Source: JACRIM01 sp038042195
Lineage (GTDB): Bacteria > Planctomycetota > Phycisphaerae > UBA1845 > UTPLA1
Direction of reading: 5' to 3'
DNA length: 64,000 bases
Assembly: GCA_038042195.1 (NCBI GenBank)
Contig: JBBTET010000017.1
Location: forward strand, 4,757 to 68,756
A program made the position numbers and the translations under genes. Below the pieces are notes generated by a model, which searched no databases, had not been told where the DNA came from, and was given only the letters and a program-made list of their open reading frames with translations. This document shows, piece after piece, positions 42,510 to 49,449 of the stretch; position 1 is the stretch's first letter, and every line of letters begins with the position of its first letter.

Positions 42510-44072
42510 CTAAAGCGGGAGGCCCCTCTGGGTGGCCTCCTGAAGCCGCCGCGTTTTGGTCTGCTCCTTCGCCTGGAAACTGTCTGCATCACCGAAGTTC
42601 CGGTCATACACAAACCCGAATCCATACGACAACCGGAATGCATTCCGCAACACCGCCAAAAACGGAGCCGCGGCGTTCGTACCCACATTCACGATATCAT
42701 TCGGCTTCAAGTAAAAATCAGGTGACGTGCCGGCAAAGATCGAATCCAAATCCAACTGGATGACTTGCTCCTCGTCCTTCCCGAGACGCCGAATCAAATC
42801 CGCACGCGATGGCCACGCCAGCGGCCCGAATCCGCCGCCCGCCGCAATCGCCTCCTTCACGGTCAACCGACGACCCGTCAACTCATACGCACCAGGCCGT
42901 GCCGCGTTGCCCATCAGGTAATACTCGCCGACATTGCCCGGCGGAATGTTGATCACGTCGAACGGTCGAACCACGATATTGTAACGCGGATCGCCTTCCA
43001 ACAACTCCTTCACCGGCACCTCGATAATCCTCGATGCCGACGCCAATTCCTCGCCCTGCCAAACCCCCTTCTCCTCCTCTGCCGTCCCGCTCGCAGTGCG
43101 CGCCAATCGTGCCAATGTTCCCGTCGGCCCCGAGGACGCCGCTCCCGGCGCTGATGTCGTCGAATCAACGATCCATTCCCCACGATCCGCATCCCACTTC
43201 GGCACTGGCTGCGACTGCGCCGGCGCCCCCTCCAGAATCTTCAGCTCATCAATCGTCCCGGCCATGCTATCCGCCGCCGTCGTCGGGCCGGACGACGGCA
43301 TCGACCCCGGCATCGTCGCCGTGCTGCCCGAAACGTCCGACATCGTGAACGCCGCAGGCGTCGTGGTGGCCGGTTGCGACGTCGGCATTTCCGTGGCACT
43401 CATGGCTGGGCCGCCCGCGGGCCCGCGCCGAAACACATACACCTTCTCGAGTTGTGGCGACAATCCCCCTGCCTCCGCCAATGCATTCAGCAAACGATAC
43501 TCCGGCGTGGGCAGCCCAAACGTCCCCGGCCTTTGCACGCTGCCGATAATAGAAAACTGCTGCTGGCGTGTGTCCACCAGCGTGACCTGCACCTCCGCAT
43601 CTTCCAATATTTGGAGAGTCCGCAGGGACTCTTTCATTCCCAATTCCAACTCGCGCGTCGTCAGACCCGCAAATCGAACCCGCCCCAAAACCGGCATGGT
43701 CTCGAACCCGGCATTGCTCACCCGAAGCTGCTGGGCGAACGTCTCCCCCGGATTCAGGAGTTCGAGTATCGATATATTAATCGTATCCCCGGGCGAGATC
43801 TTTTGATCGACGTACCTCGCCTGTAAATCTTCCGGCGAAGGCTCCTCCGTGTTCTGAATCCCCGCCGGCTCTTCAAGAATACTCAACGCCGACCGAATCT
43901 CTGTCTGCTTCTGCTCGCTGAAGTTGCCCACCTGCGACGGATCGAAGAACCCATTCTTCATCCACGTCCTGCTCTCCGGCTGGTTGCACCCAAGCGGCGC
44001 GCACAACAAGAGCACACACACAACCATCAGTAGCCCGTCGATGCATCGTCTAATCATTTTGTTTCGCGGCAT
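42510..44072 (-). CDS. Wza-like polysaccharide export lipoprotein with SLBB domains
   Basis: 520 residues from the ATG at 44072. A lipoprotein signal with lipobox LCAPLGC is followed by a Poly_export domain (YVDQKISPGDTINISILELL...GRVRFAGLTTRELELGM), an SLBB-type beta-grasp domain (FSIIGSVQRPGTFGLPTPEYRLLNALAEAGG), a long low-complexity Ser/Thr/Ala/Gly region (~220-320) and a second SLBB-type domain (GEYYLMGNAARPGAYELTGRRLTVKEAIAAGGG). It forms the outer-membrane channel for the polysaccharide whose length is set by the Wzc-like protein. It is the first gene of the leftward locus. Confidence 0.92.
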   Translation of the reverse strand: MPRNKMIRRCIDGLLMVVCVLLLCAPLGCNQPESRTWMKNGFFDPSQVGNFSEQKQTEIRSALSILEEPAGIQNTEEPSPEDLQARYVDQKISPGDTINISILELLNPGETFAQQLRVSNAGFETMPVLGRVRFAGLTTRELELGMKESLRTLQILEDAEVQVTLVDTRQQQFSIIGSVQRPGTFGLPTPEYRLLNALAEAGGLSPQLEKVYVFRRGPAGGPAMSATEMPTSQPATTTPAAFTMSDVSGSTATMPGSMPSSGPTTAADSMAGTIDELKILEGAPAQSQPVPKWDADRGEWIVDSTTSAPGAASSGPTGTLARLARTASGTAEEEKGVWQGEELASASRIIEVPVKELLEGDPRYNIVVRPFDVINIPPGNVGEYYLMGNAARPGAYELTGRRLTVKEAIAAGGGFGPLAWPSRADLIRRLGKDEEQVIQLDLDSIFAGTSPDFYLKPNDIVNVGTNAAAPFLAVLRNAFRLSYGFGFVYDRNFGDADSFQAKEQTKTRRLQEATQRGLPL

Positions 44073-44596
44073 TGTCCACCACACGCCAACTCTCCCGACT
44101 TGGAACTCTCCGTGGTCCATAAAAACCACGTCGGCTTCTATCGACACTCCAGGATGCCGATAACAGCGTTTCTACGTCCCAAAAACAGGCTCGCCGCCAT
44201 CCAACTCTTGCTGCATCACCAGCCATTTCAGCCCACTTGCCCCATAATGCCTGCTGTTTCCAATCCAAACCATCGCCAGGCTTCTCGCTGCCCTGCCTAC
44301 CAATACTGATATCAGCTTGAACACCTCCCCATGCACGCGCAATTCCTGCGCATAATCAGTCCATATCCCCTGCATACGACTCATTCCTTATCTGGGTTCA
44401 GCCCCCCTCCCCCCGCCTCCGATAGCCAAATCATGCCGATACCCGTGCCGCAGGCCGATTGCCTGTGTGGCACCGGCGAGTTGTCGCTGCAATCTACGAG
44501 CGTCCCTTAGCCCCCGGTCGAAGATTCGCCGTGGCGAACTCTGCCGGGGGGTGACGCGGTGACTCAAAAACGCACCGTAATCCGGAGACCGTCCCT
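44073..44596. other. Divergent intergenic region (524 bp) with hairpins
   Basis: It separates the leftward export locus from the rightward acyltransferase gene. No gene is convincing. 44280-44390 is lower in GC and could hold the leftward promoter. A TGTGGCACCGG repeat copy is at 44465-44488 and a large hairpin at 44511-44550. Confidence 0.5.
44511..44550. repeat. Nested palindrome before the acyltransferase gene
   Basis: Outer arms CCCCCGG/CCGGGGG enclose an inner TTCGCC-GT-GGCGAA hairpin (44525-44538). Similar inner elements occur at 57117-57130 (TCCGCC-GT-GGCGGA) and near 63907 with one change. Confidence 0.65.
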
Positions 44597-45283
44597 ATGA
44601 CCGACATCCTCATCCTCGGTGCCGGCGGTCACGGACGCGTCGTCCTCGACATCATCCTCCAAGCCAGATCCCACAACCCCGTCGGATTCCTCGACAACAA
44701 CCCCGACATCCACGGCCGACGCATCGACGGACTCCCCGTCCTCGGCGGCATCAACGACCTCGAAAAACTCAAAGCCTCAGGCGTCCGCGCCGCCGTCATC
44801 GCCATCGGTGACAACGGTGCCCGCCGTGCCCTTGGCGATCTCCTCGAATCACACGATTTCGAAATCGTCTCCGCCATCCACCCCTCCGCCCAACTCGCCC
44901 GAAACGCCTCCATCGGCAAGGGCGTCGTCATCGCAGCCGGCGCGCTCGTCTGCGCCCATTGCCAGATCGGTGACTACGCCATCCTCAACACCGGCTGCAT
45001 CATCGACCACGAATCCATGATCGGCATGGCCACCCACATCTGCCCCGGCGTCCGCCTCGCCGGCCATGTCACCGTCGAAAGCGGCGCCCACATCGGCATC
45101 GGCGCAACGGTGATCCAAAACGTCCGCATCGGCTTCGAAGCCATCGTCGGTGCCGGCGCAGTCGTCACGCAAGATGTCGAACCCATGACCACCGTCGTCG
45201 GCGTCCCCGCCCGCCCCATCAAAGACGCCCCCAGCCTCGCCGAATTCGCCACCCTCATGTCCCCCGTTACGTCCTCCCGTTGA
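44597..45283 (+). CDS. NeuD/PglD-type sugar O/N-acyltransferase
   Basis: 228 residues. The N-terminal Rossmann-like nucleotide-sugar site has LILGAGGHGRVVLDI and VGFLDNNPDIHGRRIDGLPVLGG. The C-terminal left-handed beta helix shows hexapeptide repeats (IGKGVVIAAGALVCAHCQIGDYAILNT), the catalytic His in IDHES, and the usual end VVGVPARPIK. Such enzymes acetylate UDP-linked amino sugars or sialic acid. It is probably a modifier of the surface polysaccharide made by the adjacent divergent locus. Confidence 0.92.
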   Translation: MTDILILGAGGHGRVVLDIILQARSHNPVGFLDNNPDIHGRRIDGLPVLGGINDLEKLKASGVRAAVIAIGDNGARRALGDLLESHDFEIVSAIHPSAQLARNASIGKGVVIAAGALVCAHCQIGDYAILNTGCIIDHESMIGMATHICPGVRLAGHVTVESGAHIGIGATVIQNVRIGFEAIVGAGAVVTQDVEPMTTVVGVPARPIKDAPSLAEFATLMSPVTSSR

Positions 45284-45384
45284 TAAGGGGGGGGCTGGGT
45301 GGGGTCCGCCGCATCACATCAATGTCGCACCGGCTCAATGACCCAGGGCATCGCTTGATCCGCGCGCCGACAAACACCCGATTC

Positions 45385-45414
45385 TTGACTCCGCATCCAT
45401 AAACCCGCTACGCT
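45385..45414 (+). promoter_or_regulatory. Possible parDE promoter
   Basis: TTGACT at 45385-45390 (five of six) and TACGCT at 45409-45414 (three of six) are separated by 18 bases, 35 bases before the antitoxin ATG. Antitoxins of this type usually repress their own promoter, but no operator palindrome is obvious. Confidence 0.3.
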
Positions 45415-45449
45415 TAATAAGGTTTCAACCTCTGGCGGAGACCCCCTTA

Positions 45450-45710
45450 ATGGACATCACCTTAAGCTCCGAACTCCAGGCATTCGTCGCGGAAAAAATC
45501 GCCGCCGGCCAATACGACAACGCTAATGACGTGGTGCGCGGCGCCCTTGAGGCCCTGAAAGCCCAAGAGGACTGGACCGACACAGACATCGCCGAGCTTC
45601 GTGAGCAAACCTCAACAGGCGTCGATCAACTAAAAAATGGCGAGGGCCGCCAATGGGACATCAACGAAATCAAGGCGGAAGGGCGATCACGACTGGCGCC
45701 CAAGAAGTAA
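45450..45710 (+). CDS. parD: ParD-type antitoxin
   Basis: 86 residues. The start MDITLSSELQAFVAEKIAAGQYDNANDVVRGAL is a ribbon-helix-helix DNA-binding domain typical of ParD/CC2985 antitoxins, and the charged C-terminal half should wrap the toxin. GGCGGAG precedes the ATG. The toxin gene begins seven bases after the stop. Confidence 0.9.
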   Translation: MDITLSSELQAFVAEKIAAGQYDNANDVVRGALEALKAQEDWTDTDIAELREQTSTGVDQLKNGEGRQWDINEIKAEGRSRLAPKK

Positions 45711-45716
45711 CTGGTG

Positions 45717-46031
45717 ATGGGCAACATTATTCGATCGCCGGAGGCCAAGCGCGACGCCGTGGATATCTGGACCTATATCGCCCGCGACAATCTTGCTGCC
45801 GCAGACAGACTTCTTGAAGGGCTTGACGAAAGACTCCACCTGCTTGCGGATACACCTCTCCTTGGCCGGCCTCGTGAAGAACTCGCCCCCAATCTGCGAA
45901 GTTATCCAGTCGGAAATTACATTCTCTTTTACCAACCAACGCCATCCGGCATCGAACTCGTCCGCATTCTGCACGGAGCCAGAACCCTTCGCCGACTCTT
46001 TCACAGATTGCGACGACTTGATCAGTCGTGA
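45717..46031 (+). CDS. parE: ParE/RelE-superfamily toxin
   Basis: 104 residues from the ATG at 45717 (a GTG at 45714 is the alternative). The RelE/ParE fold shows as IIRSPEAKRDAVDIWTYIARDN, LADTPLLGRPREEL, LRSYPVGNYILFYQPT and GIELVRILHGARTL. ParE toxins inhibit DNA gyrase; the gyrB gene lies 3.4 kb away, by chance as far as can be seen. The C terminus is basic (RRLFHRLRRLDQS). The toxin looks intact. Confidence 0.92.
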   Translation: MGNIIRSPEAKRDAVDIWTYIARDNLAAADRLLEGLDERLHLLADTPLLGRPREELAPNLRSYPVGNYILFYQPTPSGIELVRILHGARTLRRLFHRLRRLDQS

Positions 46032-46166
46032 GCCACGAAAAAACTCGTTCCTCCCCAGCCGTGCCACCAACAAATTGAGTGCGCACGACGTTTGGCGCAT
46101 CGATCCCAAAGTCCGCCTGTGCGCCGGATGCGTTGCTCATTTATTCCCGTCTCCCTGCTGCATTGT

Positions 46167-47252
46167 TCACGGCCCCATGGTGATTTCCTTCAGAAAGAGT
46201 TTGGGGGGCTGCCCGTCTTGGGGAACATAAACACCTTCAGCCCCGTCGATGACTTGGTCGGCCAGACGTTTCCCTTCGTCCGACAAACACTCAATGAACA
46301 GCTTATTGCGGGCGGTCCACGAAAGAAGCAGTTGATTATTTGGCAGGCGGTAAATCGAAGGCGTGCTAAAGGCCATTTTTTCGTTCCCGAATTGGAGCTT
46401 CCACTTCTCTCTTAGGCCCGAACTGAGTTCATAGACCCAGTAGTCTCTCTCGGGAAACTGTGTGGTCGACAAACCAAGAAACACGCGATCTCCAAGTGTC
46501 GCGATCGCGCTTGCGCCAGGGGAGATATGCCCGGCTGTGCCGAATTCACGAAGCAACTTTCCGCTGCCATCACATTCAAAAAGCCACACCTTTGATTTGC
46601 CTTGGCCAAACTTGTTGAACTCACCGCAAACGCTTGCAAAAAGGAAATGGTCTTCGCGATAGGGAATGCCGGCGATAATCCAATCGTCCTTGTAATGACC
46701 GTATCGCTTCTCCCATAGTGTTTTCCCTGATTGATCGATTTTGACTAGGTAGGCATCAGAATCAGACCGTCCGGCAAGGATGTAGCACCCTTGCCCCGCT
46801 GAAATGATGCTCGAAAGAGTTGTGATCCCACGTGCCCCTAAAGCCCCAAAGGTCTTTTCAAAGATCTTCCTTCCGTCCAACGAACATTTGACCAACCAGC
46901 CTTGATAGCCACCAACATAGCGTTCGCCGGCAATAAACAAGAGCTGGTCATAGGTCAGCGCGATATCGTTGATTCTCTCTTGATTGCTCGCAACGAACGA
47001 TTGGCCCCATAGTTTCTTGCCGTCCGTGCTGATCTCGCCAACCCAGTAGTGTGAGCCTGCGGCCTTTGAGTGGGTGTTCCCTGCAGTAAAAAGCCTTCCG
47101 TCTCGGTGTCGAACAATCGACCGTACCTCTTCCTGTTCAGTAATCTTGAAAGGCCTCCACAACTTCGTCGGCTGAAGATCGGGCATCGGTGCCCCACCGG
47201 GTTGCACAATCGCGAAGGCAACAGGTACGGCCAGTCTTAAAACTGAGATCAT
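46167..47252 (-). CDS. Secreted beta-propeller-like protein
   Basis: 361 residues with a short hydrophobic start (ISVLRLAVPVAFAIV). The rest shows repeated blades such as GRLFTAGNTHSKAAGSHYWVGEISTDGKKLWGQSF, YVGGYQGWLVKCSLDGRKIFEKTFG and CYILAGRSDSDAYLVKIDQSGKTLWEKRYG, the pattern of quinoprotein-like or kelch-like propellers with W-x-K/R-x-Y/F endings. No cofactor or catalytic site is seen. GC content and codon use are clearly lower than in the neighbours, which suggests transfer. It lies beside parDE. Confidence 0.6.
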   Translation of the reverse strand: MISVLRLAVPVAFAIVQPGGAPMPDLQPTKLWRPFKITEQEEVRSIVRHRDGRLFTAGNTHSKAAGSHYWVGEISTDGKKLWGQSFVASNQERINDIALTYDQLLFIAGERYVGGYQGWLVKCSLDGRKIFEKTFGALGARGITTLSSIISAGQGCYILAGRSDSDAYLVKIDQSGKTLWEKRYGHYKDDWIIAGIPYREDHFLFASVCGEFNKFGQGKSKVWLFECDGSGKLLREFGTAGHISPGASAIATLGDRVFLGLSTTQFPERDYWVYELSSGLREKWKLQFGNEKMAFSTPSIYRLPNNQLLLSWTARNKLFIECLSDEGKRLADQVIDGAEGVYVPQDGQPPKLFLKEITMGP

Positions 47253-47474
47253 TGCGTTTCCTTCAAGCCGTCACACATCAACCGTGCGGGACGAGATCAA
47301 TTATGACACACAGCATTCGACGTGACTACGTTCGTATCCATCGTGAAAGACTGCCGCGCCTCCCGCGGCTTATCCGTGAGCGAATACGAAATCGGCGCCG
47401 CCCGCCTGATGTTCATGGCAATTATCCGCTTGCAACGCACATCCCGAGCCGCGCGACTCAGACATCGTATTTCG

Positions 47475-49379
47475 TCATTCTACCCTCGGCCCCTCCCCCA
47501 CCCGGCACCGCATCACCCGCACCGCATCACTCGCCAAGCTCTCCACAAACCGAACCTCAATCTCCCAAACCTCCCCATCCTTCATCCGAACGATCTTCAC
47601 TGCATACGCCCCCGCATCGACCACATCGCCCTCGTGCCGCTCCCGCCCGCGAGGCCGCCCCATCGACCCCAAAAACCCGGCAAGCAACGGCTCCTCCACG
47701 CCCTCCAACCGCAGAGTGTGATCATCCACCCGCATCACCTTCGGATTGCGAACATCCGTCAGAAACGATACGCGCACCTTGGGACCGGAAGCTCCGGAAT
47801 CTATCTCTACACCTCGCTCCAGAATTGAATCCAACTCGTACTGCGCAAACAACACCTGTGCATCGTTGTCGATGTTCACAAACACCAGATGGTCCCCGCT
47901 CTTCAACGGCCGACCAAACGCCGCCGCCCCGCCGGCCATGTTCCGCTCCACTGTCGCCTGCGTCCGCCCCACGAAGTACGCCGTCGCCACCGCCGTCGGC
48001 ACCTGCGCCGCAACAAACAAAAACACGGCCGCCCATCGTACGGCCGATGGCGTCGGCTTCAGTTCATTGCCGTTCCCTGAACTGTTTACCTCCCGCCCCA
48101 GTGTCGCCCCACCCTCGGATTCCCACGTCGCGACCTCTTCCTCATACTGTTGCCCCTCGGCCCCTGGGCCCCCATCCTCATTTCGACTTTTCGACGTGCA
48201 GTACACCCGCCGCGGCGGGATTTTTCTACGTTTCTCCATCGTCATCCACATCGCCGCGAGCGCCGCGAACCCCACGCCCGGCAACAACATGTTCCGATCA
48301 TCCGGCACCGTGCAAACCAAGAGCGGCAGAAACACCACTGTCCACACTACCCACACCGCCGCCTGCGCCCCGCGTCGAACCACGAGCCACGCAAACACCA
48401 GCAGTGTCACCACACCGGCACACGCGATGTACGGAATCAACGGCTTCCCAAACAGCCGCAAGTAAAAAAGGAACGGATTGATCGGTACCAGCCACGTCGA
48501 CAACAACACCCCCGCCCGCGTCCACAGCTCGCCAAAGTAATGCCCCGTCGCCCGCAACGGATCAAGCATCAGCGCGTTGTTCGCCCCATACCCGCCCTTC
48601 GCATACGATGCCAACCAGATGGCACCCACCACGATCATCGCCCCCGACGCGATCACCCCGCGCCGCTTGGCGAGCCGGGTCGTCCCCGACCCGGTCCGCG
48701 CGATCGCCCACCCCACCAACCCCGGCAACAACGCCGCAGGCAACGACGACTCCTTCGCCCCCAGCGCCAACCAGTAATACACCAACGCCAGCCCAAGCCC
48801 CAACACCCGCCCCTCGCGCACGTACCGCACCGCCAAACACATCGCCATCCCGACGAGTAACAACCCCAATAGGTCGCACTGCATCGACACAAACACCACG
48901 CTCACCGCGTGCGACCCCGCCACCGCGAAGATCAATGCCGCCCACCGCGCCGTCCGCTCCTCCGGCAACACCAACCGAAACAACCGCCCGACGATCAACA
49001 CGCCGACGACATACATCGCCAGACTTACCGCGTGATACAGCCACGCCCGATCCCCAAACAGCGCGAACTGCGAATACAGCCACCGCTCCGCCCACGGCCG
49101 CGAATGCTGATAGCGAACATCGTCCCCTACCCACCACGGGTAATACCCCTCCCCCCGCATCGCCGCGTTCTCCGCATCACTCCGCAAAAATCGATACAGC
49201 CCCAACTCCCCGCGCTCCCCCTCCTGAAACTCACGCATGAACCGCAGATGCCGATAGTCATCGATGAAAAACCCGCCCGGCACCGTCCACCCATACAACA
49301 GCACCACCAACCCAACAACCACCACCCACGGCCGCGAGCAGGTTTCGTACCAAGAAATAATTCGTCGGAAGAGATTCAT
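47475..49379 (-). CDS. Large membrane protein, possible PMT/GT-C-type glycosyltransferase
   Basis: 634 residues with about ten or more membrane helices. After the first helix comes PGGFFIDDYRHLRFM, an acidic pair in the first outer loop as in GT-C enzymes (ArnT/PMT). Later loops contain HSRPWAERWLYSQFALFG. Helices end near residue 455, followed by a soluble C-terminal domain ending in VMRCRVGEGPRVE. A hydrophilic linker (~380-435) is made partly of repeat-like DNA (48150-48200). The GT-C assignment rests on topology and the Asp-Asp loop only. It may glycosylate a surface product. Confidence 0.6.
   Translation of the reverse strand: MNLFRRIISWYETCSRPWVVVVGLVVLLYGWTVPGGFFIDDYRHLRFMREFQEGERGELGLYRFLRSDAENAAMRGEGYYPWWVGDDVRYQHSRPWAERWLYSQFALFGDRAWLYHAVSLAMYVVGVLIVGRLFRLVLPEERTARWAALIFAVAGSHAVSVVFVSMQCDLLGLLLVGMAMCLAVRYVREGRVLGLGLALVYYWLALGAKESSLPAALLPGLVGWAIARTGSGTTRLAKRRGVIASGAMIVVGAIWLASYAKGGYGANNALMLDPLRATGHYFGELWTRAGVLLSTWLVPINPFLFYLRLFGKPLIPYIACAGVVTLLVFAWLVVRRGAQAAVWVVWTVVFLPLLVCTVPDDRNMLLPGVGFAALAAMWMTMEKRRKIPPRRVYCTSKSRNEDGGPGAEGQQYEEEVATWESEGGATLGREVNSSGNGNELKPTPSAVRWAAVFLFVAAQVPTAVATAYFVGRTQATVERNMAGGAAAFGRPLKSGDHLVFVNIDNDAQVLFAQYELDSILERGVEIDSGASGPKVRVSFLTDVRNPKVMRVDDHTLRLEGVEEPLLAGFLGSMGRPRGRERHEGDVVDAGAYAVKIVRMKDGEVWEIEVRFVESLASDAVRVMRCRVGEGPRVE
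48181..48197. repeat. 17-bp repeat inside the membrane protein gene
   Basis: TTTCGACTTTTCGACGT recurs exactly at 52502-52518. Here it is read in frame within the linker CTSKSRNEDGG. An adjacent CCTCGGCCCCT (48157-48167) belongs to another short family, also seen at 47483, 49437 and 63887. Confidence 0.75.
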
Positions 49380-49449
49380 TAGCCGGAGAAGTGTAACCCG
49401 GCTGGCAAGCCCAACTCGGACCCTTGGCCCCTTGAACCCTCGGCCCCTC

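Noticed and set aside
47322..47470. Possible IS5-type transposase remnant
   Set aside because: Only a weak resemblance of about 15 residues and no terminal inverted repeats seen. It is kept as a lead within a finding, not as a feature.
47189..48481. 430-codon plus-strand frame
   Set aside because: It is Pro/Ser/Thr/Arg-rich, crosses two minus-strand genes and has no ribosome site.
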